A DNA stretch of 64,000 nucleotides from Paenibacillus pectinilyticus (lineage in GTDB: Bacteria > Bacillota > Bacilli > Paenibacillales > NBRC-103111). The DNA lies in NCBI RefSeq assembly GCF_001700435.1, contig NZ_LYPC01000022.1, forward strand, positions 62,001 through 126,000, read 5' to 3'. The notes beneath the pieces were generated by a model, which saw nothing but the letters and a program-made list of their open reading frames with translations, searched no databases and was not told where the DNA came from. This document shows, in pieces, positions 8,925-17,169 of the stretch; positions within the stretch are counted from its first letter, which is position 1; each line of letters starts with the position of its first letter. Made by a program: the position numbers and the translations under genes.

Positions 8925-9264
8925 CGTTTTACAAACGAGTAAAACCTATAAAAGCACAAAGACCTTCTACCCAATTAATTTGCCCAAATGCCAGCAGTTT
9001 AAAATATTTTTTCCGAAAATGGCAAGTAATAGCTGTGATTCAACTGTGATATTTGCATGGTTAAAGTTCCAAAGAACAATACTACAAGAAGTGGAAAAAA
9101 ATGCACTTTACCAAAAAAAAATAACCTAGCAAATAACCAGAGAAGGAAGTCTTTGGTGAAAATATTTTTCTTTTATTAGAAAATGGTGAAAACAATTTAC
9201 AGTTTTTGATTTATATGATACTGTTGATCTTGCCAAACATAATAAACATTAGGAGGGGAATTCA
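8925..9264 (+). promoter_or_regulatory. Upstream region of the sialic acid operon with candidate operator repeats
   Basis: This 340-bp AT-rich region has no gene. Near its end, GGTGAAAA occurs twice, at 9155 and 9185, 30 bp apart. The first copy is part of GAAAATATTTTTC (9158-9170), an imperfect inverted repeat. TTTACA (9196-9201) is a possible -35 element, but no good -10 was found. RpiR/MurR regulators of sialic acid genes bind such AT-rich dyads, so this is the best candidate operator; the assignment is inference. Confidence 0.35.
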
Positions 9265-10176
9265 TTGAGATTAGAAAAGTTCCGTGGAATCATACCCGCT
9301 TTTTATGCATGCTATGACGATCAAGGAGATATCTCAGAAGCCCGCACCAACGCATTATGCGATTATTTGTATGAGAAGAAAGTGAATGGGGTCTACGTCG
9401 GGGGAAGTTCCGGTGAGTGTATTTACCAAAACCTAGACGAGCGTAAAGCAGTGCTTACTTATGTAGCCAACCGTTTGAAAGGCAAAATGACATTGATTGC
9501 CCATGTAGGGGCACCTTCTACACGAGACAGCATTGAATTGGCGAAACATGCAGCAACGTTGGGCTATGATGCCCTGTCTGCGATTCCACCTATTTATTTC
9601 AAGTTACCTGATAGTTCGGTGTGTAAGTATTGGAATGAAATTATCGATGCAACACCACTAGATTTCATTATATATAACATTCCTCAAACGACAGGATACA
9701 CACTAACGACATCCTTATTCGAGAAGCTTTTGGCTAACCCGAAAGTGATTGGCGTGAAAAACTCATCGATGCCAACGATGGATATCGAACGGTTCAAAAG
9801 AGTAGGCGGCGATAACGTTGTTGTATTTAATGGCCCGGACGAGCAGTATGTTGCTGGAAGAATGATGGGCGCTGATGGCGGTATCGGTGGCACTTACGCA
9901 GCAATGCCTGAGTTATTTTTACAAGCGAATGAGTTTTTCCTTCAAGGCAAGTTTGAAGAGGCGAAACGTATTCAGAGCCATATTAATGACATTATCGTCG
10001 CCTTATGCTCACAGAATGGATCCATGTATGCGGTAATTAAAGAGGTTTTGAATCGTAGAGGCGTTAACATCGGCAGCGTGCGTGGGCCGCTCGAAGGTAT
10101 CAGTAACGAAGATATGGGAAGAATCGATAGCATTATTTCCATGATCGACGAAGCGACGCAACAGTTCTGCAAATGA
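9265..10176 (+). CDS. nanA: N-acetylneuraminate lyase
   Basis: A 303-residue (beta/alpha)8-barrel class I aldolase that splits N-acetylneuraminate into pyruvate and N-acetylmannosamine in the cytoplasm. Visible hallmarks are the pyruvate-carboxylate loop GGSSGE (46-51), YNIP with Tyr137, and the Schiff-base Lys165 in GVKNSS; Tyr137 and Lys165 coincide with the E. coli NanA numbering. NGPDEQ follows where lyases carry a sugar-binding Asp-Glu. TTG start with AGGAGGGG eight bases upstream. First gene of the nan operon; its stop overlaps the next start (ATGA). Confidence 0.93.
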   Translation: MRLEKFRGIIPAFYACYDDQGDISEARTNALCDYLYEKKVNGVYVGGSSGECIYQNLDERKAVLTYVANRLKGKMTLIAHVGAPSTRDSIELAKHAATLGYDALSAIPPIYFKLPDSSVCKYWNEIIDATPLDFIIYNIPQTTGYTLTTSLFEKLLANPKVIGVKNSSMPTMDIERFKRVGGDNVVVFNGPDEQYVAGRMMGADGGIGGTYAAMPELFLQANEFFLQGKFEEAKRIQSHINDIIVALCSQNGSMYAVIKEVLNRRGVNIGSVRGPLEGISNEDMGRIDSIISMIDEATQQFCK

Positions 10177-10823
10177 TGAAAAAAACCATTGTATGCTTTG
10201 GAGACTCCAATACGTGGGGCTACAACGCGGAAACGGATGCAAGATTTGATGAGGAGACGAGATGGACAAGCCGTCTCGCCTCACAGCTAGGGAATTCGTA
10301 CACAGTGATTAGTGAAGGTCTGAGTGGAAGAACGAGTGTTCATGAAGATCCTTTGTTCGAAGGATTGTCGGGATTATCCTATCTTTACCCTTGTCTGATG
10401 TCACATTCACCATTGGATTTGGTTGTAATCATGCTTGGAACGAATGACACGAAAGCTCGCTTCGGACTTACTTCCTATAATATTGCACAGGGCATTGTCA
10501 GACTTGCGAAGAAAGCCAAAGGGATGGAATCAGGAGTTGGCGGTCAACCGCCTGAAGTTCTAGTTGTGGCTCCTCCTCCAATTGGAGAGAAGTATTTCGA
10601 TACGCCTATCGGCAGCTCAATGGGTATTCAGTGCAGCGACAAATCAGTGGAGCTGGCTGAACACTTGGAAGGTCTACTGACAGGAACAGGCATTCATTTT
10701 GCAGATTCTAAAGATGGGGTTGCCATGAATGAGATTGACTATATGCATTTGGATGCAGATGGACATCGCAAGATGGCGAATTTTATGCAGCATCAAGTCA
10801 CCACGATATTAAATAAGGGGTAG
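10173..10823 (+). CDS. SGNH/GDSL hydrolase, probable cytoplasmic sialate O-acetylesterase
   Basis: A 216-residue SGNH-fold esterase. Block I is GDSNTWG with nucleophile Ser12, the Asn-containing block is GTND (89-92), and the catalytic Asp/His pair is DYMH (189-192). The N-terminus MMKKTIVCFGD has no signal peptide, so the enzyme should act inside the cell. It lies between nanA and the sugar-binding protein gene and overlaps nanA by four bases, so it is translationally coupled. The likely job is removing O-acetyl groups from imported sialic acids before the lyase step; this is inference from context, as the family acts on many esters. The start could be either of two adjacent ATGs. Confidence 0.85.
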   Translation: MMKKTIVCFGDSNTWGYNAETDARFDEETRWTSRLASQLGNSYTVISEGLSGRTSVHEDPLFEGLSGLSYLYPCLMSHSPLDLVVIMLGTNDTKARFGLTSYNIAQGIVRLAKKAKGMESGVGGQPPEVLVVAPPPIGEKYFDTPIGSSMGIQCSDKSVELAEHLEGLLTGTGIHFADSKDGVAMNEIDYMHLDADGHRKMANFMQHQVTTILNKG

Positions 10824-10827
10824 ATAT

Positions 10828-12243
10828 ATGATGAAAAACAAACGCTTTCCTATCGCTGTTTTGGCTCTAACCATGTTCGCTTCGATTGTTGCTGGTTGCT
10901 CTAATGGAAATAAAGAAGCAACTAGTACCAGCAATACAGGACAAGAATCTACTGGGAAAAAGGTGGAGCTCAAAGTGTGGCTGACACCGCAGTGGAAAGG
11001 TGTTCTAGATGCAACTGAGCCAGGCGCTGACTACGACAGCTTCTTGAAAGCCGCGGCTGAAAAATTCTCTGCGCAATACAAAAAGTATGATGCCAAAATC
11101 AAAGTAGAAGTGATTGCAGGCGACCAACGCGATCAGCTTCTCAACGTCAACTTAAGCAGTGGAACGGCACCAGATGTATTTTTTGAAAGCGTTTTTGCAA
11201 TGGGCGATTATGTTCATCGCGGTGCCTTGGTACCTTTAACGGATATTGTGGATGATGCCTCTAAAGCCGATATCGCCAAGAACTATTGGGATGCGGTAAC
11301 CTTCGGTAAAGATGTTTACTTTTACCCGTTCCAGCATAATCCAGGAACACTGGTTTATAACGCAGATATGTTCAAAGCCGCCGGTCTTGAGAAGTTTGTT
11401 GGTGGACCGAATGAGATTAAGACGTGGACATTAGCCGAATATGATCAAATTTTAAAAGGCTTGAAAGACAATTTGCCTAAAGATAAATATTCCAATGCCT
11501 ATCCAATGTCACTTTATGCTGTCAATAATCAAGGGGACACATGGAACCTTGCGTATATGAGAATGTTCGGTAACAAATTCTTTGATGATAAAGGAAATAT
11601 CGTGCTAGATGATGCAAACGGCGTTAAAGCCGCGGCTTGGTTGAAGAAAATCAAGGATGCGGGTTATACGAACCCTGGTCCTGAATCGGTTTCTTCCAAC
11701 GATGCGAACGGGATGTTCCGTAATCAGCAGTTAGCGATTAGCTTCACGAATCCGACGTTGTTCAACAACACCAAGGCGGACATGGCTAGTGGTAAAAGCA
11801 CGAAATTTGATGTGCGTCTGGCTAATATTCCGTCCGAAAGCGGAGATCCATTGTCCTTCACGTATGTAGTTGGAGCAAGCGTGTTCCAAAATAAAGATAA
11901 AGCGAAAGTCGAAGTAGCCAAAGATTTTGTGAAATTCTTCTCTACAGATCCTGAATTAGTGAAGTCGTCCAAGAATGGTATTCCAGTAAGAAGTTCTGTT
12001 TCCAAAGAACTCAAAGATGTGAACCCACTCTTCGCTGCTTACGATGCAAACTCCAAGTACTTGTTCAATTTCAGCGGTAACGTTCCAGGGTATAGCCAAT
12101 TAAGAGAAGTGCTTTATCCAGAACTTCAAGCCCTATACACAGGTTCCAAATCACCAGAACAAGTTGTGAAAGATTATCAGACCAAAGGTAACAAAGTCAT
12201 TCAAACGAATAAAGAGAGCTCCGTTATTTATCAATCCAAGTAA
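10828..12243 (+). CDS. CUT1-type sugar ABC transporter substrate-binding lipoprotein
   Basis: A 471-residue family 1 extracellular solute-binding protein. The signal peptide ends in a lipobox VAGC (Cys24), followed by a Ser/Thr/Gly-rich linker to about residue 45. The bilobal domain then starts VELKVWLTPQW, with SSGTAPDVFFESVFAMGDYV inside lobe I. It is anchored outside the membrane and delivers its ligand to the two permeases that follow. In this operon the ligand should be sialic acid, by analogy with the streptococcal SatABC transporter (inference from context). It starts four bases after the SGNH gene. Confidence 0.9.
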   Translation: MMKNKRFPIAVLALTMFASIVAGCSNGNKEATSTSNTGQESTGKKVELKVWLTPQWKGVLDATEPGADYDSFLKAAAEKFSAQYKKYDAKIKVEVIAGDQRDQLLNVNLSSGTAPDVFFESVFAMGDYVHRGALVPLTDIVDDASKADIAKNYWDAVTFGKDVYFYPFQHNPGTLVYNADMFKAAGLEKFVGGPNEIKTWTLAEYDQILKGLKDNLPKDKYSNAYPMSLYAVNNQGDTWNLAYMRMFGNKFFDDKGNIVLDDANGVKAAAWLKKIKDAGYTNPGPESVSSNDANGMFRNQQLAISFTNPTLFNNTKADMASGKSTKFDVRLANIPSESGDPLSFTYVVGASVFQNKDKAKVEVAKDFVKFFSTDPELVKSSKNGIPVRSSVSKELKDVNPLFAAYDANSKYLFNFSGNVPGYSQLREVLYPELQALYTGSKSPEQVVKDYQTKGNKVIQTNKESSVIYQSK

Positions 12244-12261
12244 AAGAATAAACAATTCAAG

Positions 12262-12303
12262 ATTAATAGCCTTAGGATCAACGTGATCCTAGGGCTGCTA
12301 ATT
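12262..12303 (+). promoter_or_regulatory. Long intercistronic hairpin between binding-protein and permease genes
   Basis: AATAGCCTTAGGATCA and TGATCCTAGGGCTGCT pair around an ACG loop; about 13 consecutive pairs extend to 17 with one wobble and one mismatch. No T tract follows, so it is unlikely to be a full terminator. Such hairpins after binding-protein genes protect the upstream mRNA from 3' decay and lower permease expression (known for MalE-type operons). Confidence 0.7.
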
Positions 12304-12319
12304 AGAAAGGAAAACCGAT

Positions 12320-13195
12320 ATGAGAATACGCAGTCAATCCCTCAAAGATAGTATCACCGGTTACCTGTTTATTTCGCCGCAGATGCTGATTTTCTTAGTT
12401 TTCTTGGTATATCCGATTATTGAAGGTATAAGACTTAGCTTGTATCGGATCAATTATCAATCGGAAAAGTTCGTTGGACTCGATAATTATGTGGCGCTGT
12501 TTAACGATCCTGTATTTTTCAAAGCGCTCATTAACACAGTTGTGTTCGTCGTATTTATCGTTATTCTTACGGTCGGATTTGCGCTGTTCGTAGCTTCCGC
12601 TGTATTTGACAAGAATGCCAAGTATGTTTCATTCATTCGAGGTAGCTACTATGTACCGGTAATGGTCTCAATGGTTGTTATGAGTATGGTGTGGAGTTTC
12701 TTACTGAATCCTGCTAACGGGCTAATTTCGTATTTCTCGAATGAAATGGGTCTAGGCACTGTTAATTTACTGGGGAAAACAACAACGGTTATGCCGGTTA
12801 TTATATTCGTAACATTCGCTACAAACGTTGGGCAAGCGATTATTCTCTATATTGCCGCGATGCTAGGCGTACCGAAAGATTTGTTTGAAGCAGCGGAAGT
12901 GGACGGGGCTAGCAGATGGCAGGTTATTTTTAAAATACTAATTCCTTCTGTTCAATCAACCACGGTATATATTGTCATTATTAACATCATTGCGGTTTTG
13001 AAAATATTCGTCGTTATTCAGCTCTTAACAGGCGGAGGACCGAATAACTCATCCGTGACGTTGATGTATTATCTCTACAATAACGCATTTAAATATAATC
13101 AACTGGGTATGGCTTCTGCTGTAGGTGTGATTATGTTCGTCATAACATTATTGTTGTCCGTGCCTCAATTAAGAAGCTTAATCAAGGAGAAGTAA
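12320..13195 (+). CDS. Sugar ABC transporter permease (CUT1, MalF-like)
   Basis: A 291-residue integral membrane protein with about six helices. The cytoplasmic EAA loop EAAEVDGASRWQVIFKILIP, which docks to the ATPase, is at about residues 193-212. It starts with YLFISPQMLIFLVFLVYPII, the usual first helix of this subfamily. With the next gene it forms the heterodimeric channel for the upstream binding protein. ATG with AAAGG nine bases upstream. Confidence 0.93.
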   Translation: MRIRSQSLKDSITGYLFISPQMLIFLVFLVYPIIEGIRLSLYRINYQSEKFVGLDNYVALFNDPVFFKALINTVVFVVFIVILTVGFALFVASAVFDKNAKYVSFIRGSYYVPVMVSMVVMSMVWSFLLNPANGLISYFSNEMGLGTVNLLGKTTTVMPVIIFVTFATNVGQAIILYIAAMLGVPKDLFEAAEVDGASRWQVIFKILIPSVQSTTVYIVIINIIAVLKIFVVIQLLTGGGPNNSSVTLMYYLYNNAFKYNQLGMASAVGVIMFVITLLLSVPQLRSLIKEK

Positions 13196-13208
13196 GGGGG
13201 TATTCCAC

Positions 13209-14051
13209 ATGTCGAAATCCAAAAACAAGAAGAAAATGGAGCGATTTGATGTCATTTCGAATGTGATTATCTTCATCTTCGCGATTTTCAACTTGTTTCC
13301 ACTATATTGGTTATTTACTAGTTCGCTTAAGAACAGCTCGGATGTTGTGAAAATGCCGCCTGACTGGTGGCCAACCACGGTGACCTTCTCCAACTATGTG
13401 GACGTCTTCCAAAGTCAACCGGCTTTAAGATGGGTGTTCAACAGTGTATTCGTTTCAGGTGCTACGACGGTTTTGGTGATCGTAGTAGGCGCGATGGCCG
13501 CTTATGCTTTCTCAAAAATTACGTTCAAAGGCAGTAATATCATTTTCATTATCTTTGTTTCGAGCTTAATGATTCCGAAAGAAATTATGATCGTACCTTT
13601 ATTCCGGATCACGCAGCAATTTGGGATGGTGAACAGTTACAGCGGTATGATTTGGCCGAACGTTGCCACGGCATTTGGTGTGTTTTTGTTGAAAGGCTTC
13701 TTCGATGCGACTCCGAATGCGTTAAGAGAAGCAGCAAGAATTGACGGCGCCGGGGAATGGAAGACCTTCATGCAAATTATGCTTCCGATCGTTAAACCAG
13801 GGATTGGCGCTTTATTTATCCTGAACTTCGTTCAAGTCTGGAACGATTACTTATGGCAGTCTGTCGTCGGACAAGAGAAGAACATGAAAACGCTAATGGT
13901 AGGTACGGCAACTTTAATGCAGGATCTGAACCCGAATTTCGCTTATAAAATGGCGGGGGCTACGGTCGCTGCCATTCCAATGCTGTTAATTTTCATCTTA
14001 TTCCAACGTTATTTTACGCAAGGAATGACAGCCGGTGCAGTCAAAGAATAA
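13209..14051 (+). CDS. Sugar ABC transporter permease (CUT1, MalG-like)
   Basis: A 280-residue membrane protein with about six helices and the EAA loop EAARIDGAGEWKTFMQIMLP (about 178-197). It is the second channel half, 13 bases after the first permease. No ATP-binding subunit is encoded in the operon, so the importer must borrow one, as CUT1 systems of Bacillota do with MsmX-type ATPases (known for the class, inferred here). Confidence 0.93.
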   Translation: MSKSKNKKKMERFDVISNVIIFIFAIFNLFPLYWLFTSSLKNSSDVVKMPPDWWPTTVTFSNYVDVFQSQPALRWVFNSVFVSGATTVLVIVVGAMAAYAFSKITFKGSNIIFIIFVSSLMIPKEIMIVPLFRITQQFGMVNSYSGMIWPNVATAFGVFLLKGFFDATPNALREAARIDGAGEWKTFMQIMLPIVKPGIGALFILNFVQVWNDYLWQSVVGQEKNMKTLMVGTATLMQDLNPNFAYKMAGATVAAIPMLLIFILFQRYFTQGMTAGAVKE

Positions 14052-14078
14052 AAATTTAAGTGGTGGAGTGGAAACCGG

Positions 14079-14768
14079 ATGGATACAAATAAAACAATTC
14101 TGGATATGATAAAAAGAAAATTGGTTGTTTCATGCCAGGCTTTGCCTGATGAACCGTTGCATAGTCCTTTCATTATGGGGAGAATGTCCTACGCAGCATA
14201 TTTAGGTGGGGCTGCTGGCATCCGAGCAAACAGCGTAGCCGATATTCAAGAAATTAAGAAACACGTAGATTTGCCGATTATCGGAATCATTAAACAAGTA
14301 TACAGCGGATCAGATGTCTTTATCACACCTACGATGAAGGAAGTTGATGCACTCTATCAAGAAGGCGTTGATATGATTGCGATGGACGCAACAGACCGGG
14401 TGAGACCAGATGGCTCTACGATATCTGAACTTTTTCCACTAATTAGAAACAAGTACAAGGATCAGCTCTTTATGGCGGATTGCTCGACGTATGAGGAAGC
14501 GGTTAAAGCTGTTGAACTTGGTTTTGACAGCGTGGGTACAACGTTATGCGGCTATACTGCAGCAACAAAAGATAAGCCATTACCTAATTTTGAATTGGTC
14601 GAGAAGCTCGTGTCGTCATTATCCGTTCCCATCATTGCAGAGGGTGGAATCTCTACCCCAGACGAGTTAAAACGATTATTCGATCTAGGCATTTATTCAG
14701 CTGTTGTGGGGTCAATCATTACGAGACCGATGGAAATAACCAAAAAATTCGTTAAGGCGATCATGTAA
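14079..14768 (+). CDS. nanE: N-acetylmannosamine-6-phosphate 2-epimerase
   Basis: A 229-residue TIM-barrel enzyme converting N-acetylmannosamine-6-phosphate to N-acetylglucosamine-6-phosphate. Characteristic stretches are [27 protein letters not shown], the catalytic lysine in [18 protein letters not shown], and the glutamate of [11 protein letters not shown] in the phosphate-binding end. Length fits the family. GGTGGAGTGG precedes the ATG. It acts after NanK in the pathway encoded here. Confidence 0.95.
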   Translation: MDTNKTILDMIKRKLVVSCQALPDEPLHSPFIMGRMSYAAYLGGAAGIRANSVADIQEIKKHVDLPIIGIIKQVYSGSDVFITPTMKEVDALYQEGVDMIAMDATDRVRPDGSTISELFPLIRNKYKDQLFMADCSTYEEAVKAVELGFDSVGTTLCGYTAATKDKPLPNFELVEKLVSSLSVPIIAEGGISTPDELKRLFDLGIYSAVVGSIITRPMEITKKFVKAIM

Positions 14769-14771
14769 GCT

Positions 14772-15650
14772 ATGAAAATTTTAGCAGCGGATATCGGCGG
14801 TACCAACACCAAGATGGGTATGTGTGATGAACATGGACATATCGAACAATTTAAGGAATATCCCACAGAAAGTCTCATGGGGGGTCCGCACGTCATAGAC
14901 AAATTACTTCTCCAACTGGCTGCGTATACGGGTTACGATGCGATTGCGATTAGCACAGCTGGACAAGTCAATTCCGATGAAGGCTATATCGTGTATGCGA
15001 ATAGCAATATTCCCGATTATACAGGAATGAAAATTAGAGAGATTATTGAAGATCGTTTCCATAAGCCTGTAATGGTCGAAAATGATGTCAACGCGGCAGC
15101 ACTAGGTGAAGCTTATTTCGGCGCAGCGCAATCATTTCATGATTTCTTATGTCTTACGTTTGGAACGGGGATCGGTGGATCGATCGTTATTGATCGTCAA
15201 ATCTACCGTGGAGCGAAGGGTGTAGCCGCGGAATTCGGCCATTTAATTACACATCCATTATCCGGCATGAATGACGATAAAAGCATGCCTTACTACGAAA
15301 GCTATGCGTCAGCAACGGCATTAGTACGAATGGCACAACAAGTGGATCCGGAATGTGTGGACGGCAAGGTTTTTTTTGGTAAAATAAGATTAGGAAACGA
15401 ACCATTGGAACAAATCTTGCAAGCTTGGGCGGCAGAGGTAGCTATTGGCTTAGCTTCACTCATTCATATTTTCAATCCCTCAGCTATTATTGTAGGGGGC
15501 GGAGTGATGGAGCAAGAGGACCTCGTTCGTGCCGTTGAGGTTCAAACGCAAGCTTTGATTATGGAAAGTTTTGCAGATGTGAAAATTCTGAAGGCATCTT
15601 TGGGAAATAAGGCTGGTTTATTGGGTGCGGCCTCATTATTCTTACGCTGA
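14772..15650 (+). CDS. nanK: ROK family kinase, probable N-acetylmannosamine kinase
   Basis: A 292-residue sugar kinase. The ATP-binding motif is ADIGGTNTKMG (5-15), the ROK core appears as VENDVNAAALGEAYFG and TFGTGIGGSIV, and the catalytic Asp is in END. EFGHLITHP follows, but the zinc-binding CxCGxxGCxE motif of many ROK proteins is missing and replaced by GMNDDKSMPYYES. It phosphorylates N-acetylmannosamine between NanA and NanE (role inferred from its position three bases after nanE). The assignment over glucokinase rests on context. Confidence 0.9.
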   Translation: MKILAADIGGTNTKMGMCDEHGHIEQFKEYPTESLMGGPHVIDKLLLQLAAYTGYDAIAISTAGQVNSDEGYIVYANSNIPDYTGMKIREIIEDRFHKPVMVENDVNAAALGEAYFGAAQSFHDFLCLTFGTGIGGSIVIDRQIYRGAKGVAAEFGHLITHPLSGMNDDKSMPYYESYASATALVRMAQQVDPECVDGKVFFGKIRLGNEPLEQILQAWAAEVAIGLASLIHIFNPSAIIVGGGVMEQEDLVRAVEVQTQALIMESFADVKILKASLGNKAGLLGAASLFLR

Positions 15651-15714
15651 AAGAGGCGCACTCGCAGTAGGATTGCGCATCATGTCTGAATCTTGAGGCT
15701 AAGAGGGTGATTGT

Positions 15715-16569
15715 GTGCGCGCAATTAATATTTTTACAACTATTCATTCTAAATATAACAATCTGACCAACACGGAAAAAAAAGTGGCGGACTATGTCCT
15801 GGAGAACATAGACAGTGTTGTCTATATGTCGATTACGGATCTCGCAGATGTGTGCGGTGTCGGCGAATCGAGCATATTCAGGTTTTGCAAGTCCTTGAGC
15901 TATAAAGGCTACCAGGATTTCAAGATCGCTTTAGCCCATAGCATCACCGTAGAAAATGAAATACCGCAGCTGACCGAGAAAGTGATGATGAACGATTCTA
16001 TTGGACAAGTAGCTTCCAAGGTGCTGTCTACCAACATTAGTGCGTTAAACGAAACGTTTAACTTAATTGACAGCACCAAGATCGATGAAGCCATTAATTG
16101 TTTACTTCAAGCAGAGAGAGTCATATTTTTCGGTGTAGGCTCTTCCTTAATGACCGCCATGGAAGCGAAAATTAAGTTCATGCGGATTACGAACAAAACG
16201 GAATGCACTATCGATTCACATCTTCAAATGATGTCGGCAGCATTGATGACAAAACGGGATGTAGCTGTGATCATCTCGTATTCCGGCTCAACCAAAGATA
16301 CGATTGAGGTCGCTAAAAAGGCGAAAGAATGCGGGGCGACCGTCATTTCGATTACCCGTTTTGTGAAGTCACCCTTAACATCATTCTCAGATATTACGCT
16401 GTTATGTGGCGCAAATGAAGGTCCTCTTCAGGGGGGATCTTTATCGGCAAAAATATCGCAGCTCTATTTATTAGATGTCTTGTATGTTGAGTATTTCAAA
16501 AGGTCCTATGAGGAATCGATTAGGAATAAGGAAACTACGGCGGAATCCGTGGTTGTGAAATTGCTTTAA
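15715..16569 (+). CDS. RpiR/MurR family transcriptional regulator
   Basis: A 284-residue regulator. The N-terminal HTH_6 domain (about 1-75) contains LTNTEKKVADYVLENIDSVV and DVCGVGESSIFRFCKSL. The C-terminal SIS domain (about 115-250) has RVIFFGVGSSLMTA and VAVIISYSGSTKDTIEVA, which bind phosphosugars. By analogy with NanR/MurR it should sense ManNAc-6-P or GlcNAc-6-P and control this operon. GTG start with AGAGGGTGA upstream. The 64-bp gap after nanK shows no clear terminator. Confidence 0.9.
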   Translation: MRAINIFTTIHSKYNNLTNTEKKVADYVLENIDSVVYMSITDLADVCGVGESSIFRFCKSLSYKGYQDFKIALAHSITVENEIPQLTEKVMMNDSIGQVASKVLSTNISALNETFNLIDSTKIDEAINCLLQAERVIFFGVGSSLMTAMEAKIKFMRITNKTECTIDSHLQMMSAALMTKRDVAVIISYSGSTKDTIEVAKKAKECGATVISITRFVKSPLTSFSDITLLCGANEGPLQGGSLSAKISQLYLLDVLYVEYFKRSYEESIRNKETTAESVVVKLL

Positions 16570-16602
16570 GGCATTACATATACACAATTGGGGGAATGGG
16601 CC

Positions 16603-17073
16603 ATGATTTTAGGTACAATGTCATTGTGGGACAAGCAACTAAATTTTGAGCATACTGTCATTGCGACAGCACTAGAGGAACTTCAACTACTTCTTAATGG
16701 AAATCCTGAAGGTCGCGTTGAGATCAATGGTGATCAGATGTACGTAAACTTTATGGAATTCGATGCCAAATCGATGGATGAGCAGCAGGCCGAGAAGCAT
16801 GAATCCTATATCGATATCCATTACTTAATCGACGGAGAAGAGACAATTGGGTGGTCGTCTGACCGAGAAGATTTCCAAGCAGCTAAAGCCTACGATAGTG
16901 AGCAAGATTATGCCCTATACAATCCTTCACCAGATGAGATATTGCTACAGCTTAAACCTGGAATGTTTGCCGTCTTTTTCCCTAACGATATTCATCGACC
17001 TAGCATGGGGCGGCCTTCATCGAGAATTAAGAAAGCGGTAGTTAAAGTTCATGTGGGGCTGTTACATCCATAG
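16603..17073 (+). CDS. nanQ: YhcH/YjgK/YiaL family protein (NanQ-type sialic acid anomerase)
   Basis: A 156-residue DUF386 cupin-like protein. The family pattern is clear: GRVEINGDQMYVNFMEFDAK, AEKHESYIDIHYLIDGEETI, and a C-terminal FPNDIHRP with a metal-binding His. E. coli members were shown to open or interconvert sialic acid anomers so that the lyase gets the right form; the symbol is given by analogy and context. The ATG at 16603 has GGGGGAATGG upstream; the TTG at 16588 is less likely. Last gene of the nan operon. Confidence 0.88.
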   Translation: MILGTMSLWDKQLNFEHTVIATALEELQLLLNGNPEGRVEINGDQMYVNFMEFDAKSMDEQQAEKHESYIDIHYLIDGEETIGWSSDREDFQAAKAYDSEQDYALYNPSPDEILLQLKPGMFAVFFPNDIHRPSMGRPSSRIKKAVVKVHVGLLHP

Positions 17074-17108
17074 TGTGAGTAGAAGAGCAGGACATTAAGC
17101 CATAAATT

Positions 17109-17143
17109 AAGCCCCATCCGCTGATTAGCGAATGGGGCTTTTT
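17109..17143 (+). terminator. Terminator of the nan operon
   Basis: AAGCCCCAT and ATGGGGCTT arms enclose a smaller GCT-GATT-AGC hairpin and are followed by TTTTT. The A-rich 5' flank also allows activity on the convergent chemoreceptor gene. Confidence 0.88.
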
Positions 17144-17169
17144 GATGCAGTGGGATGATATTACTGCTA

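Noticed and set aside
10828-10860. Catabolite-repression (cre) site at AAACGCTTTCC in the binding-protein gene start
   Set aside because: Only one half matches the cre consensus; the TG of the left half is missing.
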